Of a stretch of DNA of 9,400 bases, positions 1 to 6,455 are shown piece by piece. The stretch covers positions 1-9,400 of the forward strand of contig CAZCLA010000060.1 in assembly GCA_964499285.1 (NCBI GenBank), written 5' to 3'. A program made the position numbers and the translations under genes. Numbering within the stretch: position 1 is the stretch's first letter; each line of letters begins with the position of its first letter. The notes under the pieces were generated by a model. The model saw only the letters and a list, made by a program, of their open reading frames with translations, had not been told where the DNA came from and searched no databases. Source of the DNA: JAGFIY01 sp964499285. GTDB taxonomy: Bacteria > Bacteroidota > Ignavibacteria > Ignavibacteriales > Melioribacteraceae.

Positions 1-12
1 AGTGATTCTTCG

Positions 13-38
13 CATAACATTTCTCACAAGATGTTATG
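13..38. repeat. Inverted repeat downstream of carB
   Basis: CATAACAT (13-20) and ATGTTATG (31-38) are exact reverse complements with a 10-base loop, about 40 bases past the carB stop. In the carB direction no T-run follows, so it is a poor intrinsic terminator. It could stabilise the 3' end of the message or belong to a repeat cut by the window edge. Confidence 0.45.
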
Positions 39-76
39 GTTCAACATAATAAAAAATGAAGTAAAAATAGAATGCA

Positions 77-3000
77 TTAGTACTCATTCCAACTTTTAAT
101 TTCCAATTGACTCATGTCGATTCTTGATAAAGCTTCAGCGAGCCTCATGGCAATTTGACGATTTGTGATTAGTGGAACTTTATAATCTACAGCAGTTCTT
201 CTTATGATATAATCGTTTGTCAATTCATCTTCTCTAAAATTTTTGTGAAGATTAATTACTAGATCAATTTTACCTGCTTTAATATATTCGGCAGCATTGG
301 GAGAACCACCTTTTAACGGCCAGAAAAGAGTTGTGACCGGGATATTATTATCCTTCATAAACCTAGCCGTGCCTCGTGTAGCATAAAATTTTACACCCAA
401 TCTTAAGAAATGATGTGTTGCTTCAAGCAGTTCGGCTTTTGATTCAATGGCTCCGGAAGATAAAAGTATTGACTTTATCGGGAATCTGTAACCTACGGAA
501 ATTAAAGCTTTTAAGAATGCTTCGTCAAAATCTTTTCCCAAACAAGCGACTTCACCCGTTGAAGCCATCTCAACACCCGTTGTGGGATCGGCTCCTTCAA
601 GCCGGGTAAAAGAAAACTCGGGTGCTTTTACACCAACGTAATCTAAATTAAAGGAAACATCATCTTGTCTTTCAACATATTCCCCGCAAATAACCTTCGC
701 TGCCGTCTCGATAAAATTTGATTTTAATGTTTTGGATACGAATGGGAAACTTCGCGAAGCACGGATGTTACATTCAATAACTTTCACTTTATTTTCTTTT
801 GCTATAAATTGAATATTGAACGGTCCATTTATTCTAAGATGTTTCACGATTTTTTTTGAAGCCTGCCTTATCTGCCTCATTGTTTCAAAGTAAGTTCGCT
901 GCGGAGGAAGCACTAGGGTTGCGTCTCCCGAATGTACTCCGGCATTTTCCACATGTTCGCTTATAGCCGAACATATAATTTCACCGTCCTTCGCAACACC
1001 GTCAAATTCAAGTTCTTTGGCATTGATCAAAAATTTACTTAGAACAACCGGATGATCCTTTGATATATCTGCTGCACGTTGGAGAACTTGAATCAGTTCT
1101 TTTTCATTTAATGCAATTGCCATCGCAGCTCCGCTGAGAACATACGACGGGCGGACAAGTACAGGATAACCCACTAAATTTGCAAAATCAATCGCATCGG
1201 AAGTTGAACTCAGTTCTCTCCACTCGGGTTGATCAATTCCCAGAAAATCGAGTAAAGAAGAAAATTTGCTTCTGTTTTCGGCATTGTCAATCGACTTTGT
1301 TGAAGTGCCTAGTACTCTAATAAGTGATCTCTCCAATCCTAAAGCCAAGTTATTTGGTGTTTGTCCTCCCATCGAAATAATTACACCTTCCAATTTCAGC
1401 TTATCATTTATTTCTCGAATAGTTTCTAATGTAATTTCATCAAAAAATAATGCATCGAATTCATCATAATCCGTGCTTACTGTCTCAGGATTGCAGTTCA
1501 GCATTATGGAATTTTTGCCGAGTTTCTTTAAAGTTTTTCCGGTAATAACACAACACCAATCAAACTCAACTGAGCTGCCGATCCTATAGGGACCAGAACC
1601 TAATATCAGTGTACTCCCTTCCAACGATTGCTGAATTTCATCATCATCCGCATTATAGGTGAGATATTGATAGTTTGTTTTTGCCGGGAATTCTGCCGCT
1701 AATGTATCTATACTTTTAATTGATGGTCTGATTTCTTGTCTAACTCTTTGCTGAAAAATAGAATCAACTGATTGATTTGTGATCTTAGAAATTTGTTCAT
1801 CCGACATTCCATATTGTTTGGACTTTATGAGCAATTCTTTGGGGATCTTTGAAATAGTGTTTTTCAACTCCCCTTCCAACTCAACAATGTTTTGTATTTT
1901 AGAAAGGAACCAAGTGTTGATGTGCGTTTTATTATGAATCCACTCTATCGAATATCCTTTTTTACAGGCTTCCACAACCGCAAATATTCTTTCTTCAGTC
2001 GGATCTTCCAAAATCTTTTCAAAATTTTCGGAACTAAATTTGTTATCGTTACCTACCAATCCCATTGCTCCTATATCGAGCATCCGAAGAGCCTTCTGCA
2101 ATGCTTCTTCAAACTTTCTACCGATTGCCATCACCTCACCGACAGATTTCATTGATGAGCCGATTGTTGTTTGAACTTTGTGAAATTTCTTGAGATCCCA
2201 TCTGGGAATTTTTACTACAACATAATCCAAAGCTGGTTCAAAAAATGCGGATGTTATCTTTGTTACCGAATTTGTCAATTCAAACAAACCATAACCGATT
2301 GCAATTTTTGCAGCTACAAAGGATAATGGATATCCTGTGGCTTTGGATGCTAGGGCCGAACTCCTTGATAATCTAGCATTAACCTCAATCACCCGATAAT
2401 CCTCAGAATTTGGATCTAGTGCATATTGAATATTACACTCACCGATTATGCCGAGATGTCTAATTGTTTTTATGGCAATTGTTCGAAGCTTGTGAAATTC
2501 AGTATTTGATAGAGTCTGGCTTGGAGCAACGACTATACTTTCACCCGTGTGAATTCCCATCGGATCTAAATTTTCCATATTGCAGACTGTAATACAGTTA
2601 TCGTAGCTGTCGCGTACCACTTCGTACTCTACTTCCTTCCATCCTTCTAAATACTCTTCAACTAATATTTGCGACGAATACGAAAGAGCTTTTGAAGCAA
2701 GTTGTTTTAGTTCCTTTTTATTTCTGCAAATACCGGAACCAAGTCCTCCGAGTGCATAAGCAATTCTTATAATGAGCGGGAATCCGTTCTCCTCAGCGAA
2801 CGAAAATGCATCTTCAACATTTGATACAGCACTACTTTTAGGAACAGATATTCCAATTTCGCCCAACTTAGAATTAAACCTCTCTCTGTCCTCGGTATCC
2901 AATATTGTTTCAACAGATGTGCCGAGCACTTCTACATTGTGTTTATCCAATATCCCTTTTTGATAAAGTTCAATGCCGCAGTTAAGAGCAGTTTGTCCTC

Positions 3001-3262
3001 CGAAACCAAGCAGGATTGCATCTGGTTTTTCTTTTTCTATGACCTTTTCGACAAAGTAAGGATTTACAGGAAGCAGATAAATTTGATCAGCTAAATATTC
3101 CGATGTTTGTATCGTTGCAATATTCGGGTTGATTAAAATTGTATAAATTCGTTCTTCTTTTAATGCTTTTATTGCCTGGCTTCCCGAATAATCGAACTCC
3201 CCGGCTTCCCCAATTTTTAGGGCTGAGCTGCCGAGTATTAAAACTTTATTAATTCGTTTCAT
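77..3262 (-). CDS. carB: Carbamoyl-phosphate synthase large subunit (eukaryote-like type)
   Basis: Cytoplasmic synthetase subunit that makes carbamoyl phosphate from bicarbonate, two ATP and ammonia channelled from CarA, feeding pyrimidine and arginine synthesis. The 1061 residues are close to the usual ~1070 and show the internal duplication of the family: the first ATP-grasp half (about 1-400) has FDYSGSQA (23-30), GGQTALN (88-94), ALGGLGSG (170-177) and EVNARLSRSSALASKATG (293-310); an oligomerisation linker follows (about 401-545); the second half (about 550-930) has GSGPYRIGSSVEFD (555-568), RPSYVLSGAAM (704-714), EHVENAGVHSGDATL (769-783) and ECNIRASRSFPFVSKTL (830-846). Residues from about 935 form the MGS-like regulatory domain. 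Motifs such as ALGGLGSG and IRASRSFPFVSKTL match human CPS I/CAD as I remember them rather than E. coli. The ATG overlaps the carA stop by 4 bases, and a weak AAAGAG lies just upstream, so translation is probably coupled to carA. Confidence 0.97.
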   Translation of the reverse strand: MKRINKVLILGSSALKIGEAGEFDYSGSQAIKALKEERIYTILINPNIATIQTSEYLADQIYLLPVNPYFVEKVIEKEKPDAILLGFGGQTALNCGIELYQKGILDKHNVEVLGTSVETILDTEDRERFNSKLGEIGISVPKSSAVSNVEDAFSFAEENGFPLIIRIAYALGGLGSGICRNKKELKQLASKALSYSSQILVEEYLEGWKEVEYEVVRDSYDNCITVCNMENLDPMGIHTGESIVVAPSQTLSNTEFHKLRTIAIKTIRHLGIIGECNIQYALDPNSEDYRVIEVNARLSRSSALASKATGYPLSFVAAKIAIGYGLFELTNSVTKITSAFFEPALDYVVVKIPRWDLKKFHKVQTTIGSSMKSVGEVMAIGRKFEEALQKALRMLDIGAMGLVGNDNKFSSENFEKILEDPTEERIFAVVEACKKGYSIEWIHNKTHINTWFLSKIQNIVELEGELKNTISKIPKELLIKSKQYGMSDEQISKITNQSVDSIFQQRVRQEIRPSIKSIDTLAAEFPAKTNYQYLTYNADDDEIQQSLEGSTLILGSGPYRIGSSVEFDWCCVITGKTLKKLGKNSIMLNCNPETVSTDYDEFDALFFDEITLETIREINDKLKLEGVIISMGGQTPNNLALGLERSLIRVLGTSTKSIDNAENRSKFSSLLDFLGIDQPEWRELSSTSDAIDFANLVGYPVLVRPSYVLSGAAMAIALNEKELIQVLQRAADISKDHPVVLSKFLINAKELEFDGVAKDGEIICSAISEHVENAGVHSGDATLVLPPQRTYFETMRQIRQASKKIVKHLRINGPFNIQFIAKENKVKVIECNIRASRSFPFVSKTLKSNFIETAAKVICGEYVERQDDVSFNLDYVGVKAPEFSFTRLEGADPTTGVEMASTGEVACLGKDFDEAFLKALISVGYRFPIKSILLSSGAIESKAELLEATHHFLRLGVKFYATRGTARFMKDNNIPVTTLFWPLKGGSPNAAEYIKAGKIDLVINLHKNFREDELTNDYIIRRTAVDYKVPLITNRQIAMRLAEALSRIDMSQLEIKSWNEY

Positions 3263-4350
3263 TTGATCTCTTTCAGAAAATCATCAAAAATAAATGAAGT
3301 GTCTGTCGGACCAGGTGAAGCTTCGGGATGAAATTGAACCGATCGAAACGGAAGTGAGTTGTGAATTATTCCTTCGTTTGTATCATCATTTAAGTTTGTA
3401 AACCAGGTCCGCCATTCATCGGTAAGCGATGTTTCATCTACAGCAAATCCATGATTCTGACTTGTAATGAAACACTTATTCGTACCCTTCAATCTAACAG
3501 GTTGATTTTGACTTCTGTGTCCATATTTAAGTTTGTATGTTTTTGCCCCCGCTGCAGATGCCAAAATCTGATGACCAAGGCAGATGCCCAATACAGGTTT
3601 TCTTAATTTAAGAAGTTTTTCAACTTTGTCTTTTAGATCATTATAAAGTGCCGGATTGCCTGGTCCGTTGGAAAGAACGATTGCATCAAAATTGAAATCG
3701 CTTATTTCCTTATTCCAAGGGTGACGAATTACTGTCGTATTCTCACGAATTAAATTTCTAATTATACCAAGCTTACAACCGCAATCCAGAAGCAGTATTT
3801 TTTTCTTTCCGCTGCCAATTACTTCAATTTCTTCCGGACAGACTTTTGAGATAATATCATCCTTATCCGGATCATAAAAATCAATAGATTCGTTATCAAT
3901 TATAATTTTCCCAAGCATAGTTCCGTGTTCCCTCAGCAAAGAAGTCAACTTCCGGGTATCAACACCAAACATTCCCGGAATTTTATTTTCCTTCAGCCAG
4001 CTCGACAATAAATTTTTTCCGCTCCAATGACTGAAAGTGTTAGAAATCTCGCTTACTATTAATCCTTGGATATGGATTTTATCGGATTCAAATTTCGATT
4101 TAAGAAGATCATCCGCAACAAATTGAGGGACACCGTAATTTCCGATTAAAGGATAAGTCAATACGAGTATCTGTCCACTGTAAGAAGGATCGGTTAATGT
4201 TTCAGGATAGCCTACCATACCTGTGTTAAACACCACTTCGCCGGAGATATTTTTTTTATAACCGAACGAAAAACCACTGAATACAGCATTATTACTTAGT
4301 TTTAGAACAGACGGAAAATATGCTGGTTCATTTTTTGTCTTATTTGACAT
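3259..4350 (-). CDS. carA: Carbamoyl-phosphate synthase small subunit (glutamine amidotransferase)
   Basis: Class I glutamine amidotransferase subunit that hydrolyses glutamine and passes ammonia to CarB. At 363 residues it is slightly shorter than the usual ~380. The N-terminal CPSase small-chain domain (about 13-150) has SGEVVFNTGMVGYPETLTDP (36-55). The GATase domain (about 184-363) contains SNGPGNP (227-233), the nucleophile Cys257 in GICLGH (255-260), and His341/Glu343 in VQFHPEASPGP, so the catalytic triad is intact. QNQPV (281-285), NDDTNEGI (321-328) and VQFHPE look like the eukaryotic CPS amidotransferase domain as remembered, not like E. coli CarA. It is first in the carAB operon and is read from a Bacteroidota-type promoter about 45 bases upstream. 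No clear Shine-Dalgarno sequence precedes the ATG, as is common in this group. Confidence 0.97.
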   Translation of the reverse strand: MSNKTKNEPAYFPSVLKLSNNAVFSGFSFGYKKNISGEVVFNTGMVGYPETLTDPSYSGQILVLTYPLIGNYGVPQFVADDLLKSKFESDKIHIQGLIVSEISNTFSHWSGKNLLSSWLKENKIPGMFGVDTRKLTSLLREHGTMLGKIIIDNESIDFYDPDKDDIISKVCPEEIEVIGSGKKKILLLDCGCKLGIIRNLIRENTTVIRHPWNKEISDFNFDAIVLSNGPGNPALYNDLKDKVEKLLKLRKPVLGICLGHQILASAAGAKTYKLKYGHRSQNQPVRLKGTNKCFITSQNHGFAVDETSLTDEWRTWFTNLNDDTNEGIIHNSLPFRSVQFHPEASPGPTDTSFIFDDFLKEIK

Positions 4351-4392
4351 CTAATAATTTTTTGTGGAGTTAGGGTTTGGAAATAGATTTGT

Positions 4393-4423
4393 CAAACATA
4401 AGAATTTGATTTCAACAATCAAA
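4393..4423 (-). promoter_or_regulatory. carA promoter, Bacteroidota type (-33 TTTG, -7 TAnnTTTG)
   Basis: On the minus strand TTTG (4423-4420) is followed after exactly 19 bases by TATGTTTG (4400-4393), a perfect fit to the TAnnTTTG -7 element with the -33 TTTG described for Bacteroides and Flavobacterium. Transcription would begin near 4388, giving a leader of roughly 38 bases before the carA ATG. The match and spacing are seen directly; activity is inferred. Confidence 0.6.
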
Positions 4424-4424
4424 T
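4404..4424. promoter_or_regulatory. Palindrome inside the carA promoter, candidate operator
   Basis: Perfect 8-base arms ATTTGATT (4404-4411) and AATCAAAT (4417-4424) flank TCAAC. The palindrome covers the -33 element and most of the -33/-7 spacer of the proposed carA promoter, so a protein bound there would block RNA polymerase. It could instead act as an RNA hairpin in a rightward transcript, where it is followed by a run of six T (4427-4432). AT-rich palindromes arise by chance, but the placement is notable. The regulator is unknown. Confidence 0.4.
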
Positions 4425-4436
4425 GATTTTTTCTTG

Positions 4437-4470
4437 TTGATACATTGAGAATTAATCCATAGGTTATAAT
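4437..4470 (+). promoter_or_regulatory. Possible promoter for the T9SS cargo gene
   Basis: TATAAT at 4465-4470 is a perfect -10 hexamer about 55 bases before the start codon. TTGATA at 4437-4442 (22-base spacer) or TTGAGA at 4445-4450 (14-base spacer) could serve as the upstream element, but neither spacing is ideal. No TAnnTTTG element was found here. Confidence 0.25.
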
Positions 4471-4525
4471 TTAATAATCGTAAAAATGAAGACACTTTCC
4501 CTTTTATTAACCAGCAGGTTCCGAA

Positions 4526-5632
4526 ATGAAATTACATTTTTTCCTATTTCAAATGCTGATTGTCGGCTTAGTAAGCATCTTTGCACAAGATGCATCAAGC
4601 TACTTTCCTGATAGAGACGGATATAAATGGAAATATGAGACATACAATCTCGATGTAAATCAGAATCGAGTTCAGAACAGCAAACGAATAAGAATTGACA
4701 GTTTGGTAGGAACGGGAAATTTCTTTGATCGAGTTTCAGAACTTCTTGTTTCAAAAATCGCACCTGAAGGTGAAATTCAAAATACAGTTTTCCGCGATTC
4801 ATCTTTTATATCATTTAACGGATCGATTGCATCACTCTACTTCAATCTTCTTTCGCTCTTGGATTCGGCAGAATTGGGCGGTGTTTCTCTCTCCGATCTT
4901 TCACAAAGATATTCCGGTTGGTATGATTTATTCAGATTTGCACAAGCAGTAAATTCTAAGTATGAGTTAATCAAAATTGACACAGTAGTAAATTATGAAG
5001 GAATTGATATAAACGTAATCGGCACAATTTCGGGAGTAAGAGCCGAAGATGAAATTATCAACACTCCCGCAGGTAATTTTTTGTGTAAAAAGTTTGTGCT
5101 TAGTGTTAACGTTGATGCAAAAGTTCAGCTATTACCACCGCCGATACCACCGTTAATTATTCCTATAATCAACATTCCACAATCTTATTATATAACCGAA
5201 GGTAAATGGATTGTAAGAGAATTCAGACCTACAGTTGAATCAGAAGATTTAAGTCTATTGGGAATTGAATCCTTCACAATTTTGGGAGCAGAAACTAATT
5301 TGGTAGAAACAGAGTACCCCACCTCCGTTTATGACGAGTTTATTCCTTTATCGTTTGAACTAAAACAAAATTATCCCAATCCATTTAATCCGACAACAAC
5401 AATAAAATTCACAATACCAAACGTAGTGGACGCAAAATTTGCGTCCACTAAAACAAAATTAGCTGTTTATGACATCCTAGGCAGAGAGGTCACAACTCTC
5501 GTAAACAAACATTTGACTCCGGGCAATTATGAGATCGTATTTGATGCGGAAGGGTTGTCATCCGGAGTTTATTACTACAGGTTAACTTCAGGTACGTTTT
5601 CGCAGACAAGAAAAATGAACCTGTTAAAGTAG
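4526..5632 (+). CDS. Secreted protein of unknown function with C-terminal T9SS type A sorting domain
   Basis: Exported protein of 368 residues. Residues 1-20 form a signal peptide (Lys2, a hydrophobic core, probable cleavage after SIFA before Gln21). Residues 21-265 are a region I do not recognise, rich in aromatic and acidic residues, with a proline/isoleucine-rich stretch at 202-219 (LLPPPIPPL...). The C-terminal ~93 residues are a classic Por/T9SS type A tail: NYPNPFNPTTTIKF (282-295), YDILGREVTTLVN (315-327), GNYEIVFDAEGLSSGVYYYRL (333-353) and a final KMNLLK. The protein should therefore pass the inner membrane by Sec and be delivered to the cell surface or medium by the type IX system. 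The ATG is preceded by a weak AGG (4516-4518). The gene diverges from carA and has no co-oriented partner close by. A 27-base palindrome encodes residues 300-308. Confidence 0.88.
   Translation: MKLHFFLFQMLIVGLVSIFAQDASSYFPDRDGYKWKYETYNLDVNQNRVQNSKRIRIDSLVGTGNFFDRVSELLVSKIAPEGEIQNTVFRDSSFISFNGSIASLYFNLLSLLDSAELGGVSLSDLSQRYSGWYDLFRFAQAVNSKYELIKIDTVVNYEGIDINVIGTISGVRAEDEIINTPAGNFLCKKFVLSVNVDAKVQLLPPPIPPLIIPIINIPQSYYITEGKWIVREFRPTVESEDLSLLGIESFTILGAETNLVETEYPTSVYDEFIPLSFELKQNYPNPFNPTTTIKFTIPNVVDAKFASTKTKLAVYDILGREVTTLVNKHLTPGNYEIVFDAEGLSSGVYYYRLTSGTFSQTRKMNLLK
5424..5450. repeat. 27-base perfect palindrome inside the T9SS-domain coding sequence
   Basis: Two 13-base arms, TAGTGGACGCAAA (5424-5436) and TTTGCGTCCACTA (5438-5450), are exact reverse complements around a single A at 5437. 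It is nine codons long and keeps the frame, encoding about VVDAKFAST (residues 300-309) between the TIKFTIP strand and the KLAVYDILGREV strand of the sorting domain, where family members usually have a short turn. This looks like a mobile or recombinogenic palindromic element tolerated in a loop, but copy number cannot be judged from one window. Confidence 0.8.
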
Positions 5633-5806
5633 ATTATTGTTAATCCGGTTGATGCTTAACATCGTATAACTGATTCATACCTATTCGGAAAATTTTTTTC
5701 TATCCGCTTGAAATGCTCTCAGTCCGTATGAGCCGTGTATGACCTGAGCGATACTGTATCGAGATTTGAGCGGCACTACTACGCTTTCATATACTTTTCA
5801 AATAGG
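5633..5806. other. Gene-free stretch after the T9SS gene
   Basis: No credible coding sequence or RNA gene was seen. It contains a weak inverted repeat GTTAA/TTAAC around 5639-5660, a T-run (5693-5699) and a small inverted repeat CGATA-CTG-TATCG near 5749-5761. None makes a convincing terminator for the T9SS gene. The stretch probably includes decayed sequence belonging to the recombinase relic that follows. Confidence 0.5.
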
Positions 5807-5820
5807 TTTGGAATAGGTTT
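5801..5820 (+). repeat. Short tandem duplication (AATAGGTTT twice)
   Basis: AATAGGTTT occurs at 5801-5809 and again at 5812-5820, a tandem unit of 11 bases, at the start of the recombinase box I relic. It may be a small duplication gained during decay, or chance. Confidence 0.45.
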
Positions 5821-5863
5821 CAGATTATTCGTTGAATGTTACAGATTGAAGGTTAAAAATAAT
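5807..5863 (+). pseudogene. Relic of a tyrosine recombinase box I region (integron-integrase type)
   Basis: The frame reads FGIGFRLFVECYRLKVKN. This resembles the box I region of integron integrases (pattern GxGxRLxEC-xRLxVKD), which carries the first catalytic arginine, here the AGA at 5822-5824. There is one extra residue between RL and EC. Nothing recognisable as the N-terminal core-binding domain precedes it, and right after KN the reading frame runs into the GTCATTGC palindromic repeat. The C-terminal part of the same family lies about 130 bases further on, in a frame that cannot be joined without losing much of the middle. I therefore read it as a fragment of a dead gene. The motif match is short and made by eye. 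Confidence 0.42.
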
Positions 5864-5904
5864 GTCATTGCAAACCCCGATTTATCGGGATGCAGCAATC
5901 TCTC
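5864..5904. repeat. Dispersed palindromic repeat, GTCATTGC...GCAATCTC type
   Basis: GTCATTGC (5864-5871) and GCAATCTC (5895-5902) frame a hairpin CCCGAT-TT-ATCGGG (5876-5889). The outer ATTGC (5867-5871) also pairs with GCAAT (5895-5899). This matches a family of short intergenic repeats that I remember as widespread in Bacteroidota, Chlorobi and other genomes (GTCATTGCGAG...GCAATCTC). It begins exactly where the recombinase box I similarity stops. Confidence 0.7.
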
Positions 5905-5992
5905 GAATAAAATACAAAATTATATTGATACTTAAACATTTTTGATTTATTATGGAAATACTAATTAACTCAACTTAATCAGAAATTCAACA

Positions 5993-6184
5993 TTGATTGA
6001 AAACCGAAATAGAACCTCAGTAAAACCGACACAGCAATACTCTTTTGCAGCACATCTTTTAGAAAACAGATATGATTTTAGAACAATACAAGAATTATTA
6101 GGTCATAGTTCAGTAAGGACAACTATGATTTACACTCACGTTGTTAACCAAGGTGCGGGAGTTATTAGTCCGTTAGATAGGTAG
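5993..6184 (+). pseudogene. C-terminal fragment of an integron-integrase-family tyrosine recombinase
   Basis: The 63-residue frame (TTG at 5993 is only the first possible start) reads SFAAHLLENRYDFRTIQELLGH followed by SSVRTTMIYTHVVN and ends GVISPLDR. It contains the LLGH box II histidine and the nucleophile tyrosine in TMIYTHV. The THVxNxG...GVxSPLD ending is typical of integron integrases and related solitary recombinases as I remember them. The upstream HxxR motif expected in HTxRHSFATHLLE reads PTQQYSFAAHLLE, so catalytic His and Arg are both lost. With about 63 of ~320 residues left and key residues missing, it cannot be active. It points to a past integron or phage-like recombinase beside the restriction-modification operon. 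Confidence 0.8.
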
Positions 6185-6284
6185 GATGAGTCAACTTTAT
6201 TATTGCGGAATATTGCAAAAATAAATACTCATTTAATAATAGAAAAATTAATTAACAGATTGTTCTTAAAGTGTTCATGAGTGT

Positions 6285-6301
6285 TGATTAAATATTAATC
6301 A
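6285..6301. promoter_or_regulatory. AT-rich palindrome upstream of the restriction-modification operon
   Basis: Perfect 7-base arms TGATTAA (6285-6291) and TTAATCA (6295-6301) around ATA. It lies about 155 bases before the first methyltransferase in a 271-base gene-free stretch (6185-6455), which otherwise holds only the small inverted repeat at 6335-6359. It could be a protein-binding site or chance in AT-rich DNA; no controller gene is seen. Confidence 0.3.
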
Positions 6302-6334
6302 GAATTTAGTTCTGCAAGAAATTGCAATATTATC

Positions 6335-6359
6335 AGAATGCTACAAGAGCGGTCATTCT
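6335..6359. repeat. Small inverted repeat AGAATG...CATTCT
   Basis: AGAATG (6335-6340) and CATTCT (6354-6359) are exact reverse complements with a 13-base loop. No T-run follows, so it is not a good terminator. Role unknown. Confidence 0.35.
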
Positions 6360-6419
6360 AGTTAAGTAATAGTTATGTGCAAAAAAGCTATCAAATATGT
6401 TATTCAATTTTATGCTAAA

Positions 6420-6448
6420 TTTAGATTTTATTAAATAAAAATTATACT
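6420..6448 (+). promoter_or_regulatory. Possible promoter of the restriction-modification operon
   Basis: TTTAGA (6420-6425), a 17-base spacer and TATACT (6443-6448) fit a -35/-10 promoter with four and five of six consensus bases. Transcription would start at or within a base or two of the methyltransferase ATG at 6456, giving a leaderless or nearly leaderless message. This agrees with the absence of a Shine-Dalgarno sequence there. AT-rich DNA makes chance matches likely. Confidence 0.28.
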
Positions 6449-6455
6449 CTGAATA

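Noticed and set aside
4464..4802. Minus-strand open frame of 112 codons across the start of the T9SS gene
   Set aside because: Antisense to a gene with a clear signal peptide and sorting domain; no recognisable motif and odd composition.
5715..5775. Possible group II intron fragment (AGTCCGTATGAGCCGTGTATG looked intron-like)
   Set aside because: No domain V hairpin or reverse transcriptase remnant nearby; the resemblance is a few bases only.
5735..5935. 66-codon open frame as a real small gene
   Set aside because: Only the segment 5807-5863 resembles anything (integrase box I), and its 3' part is the palindromic repeat; treated as a relic.
6361..6380. GTTAAGT and GTTATGTGC as integron attC core sites before the operon
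   Set aside because: GTTAAGT fits GTTRRRY, but no matching RYYYAAC partner was found in the 140 bases upstream and no folded-arm structure links them.
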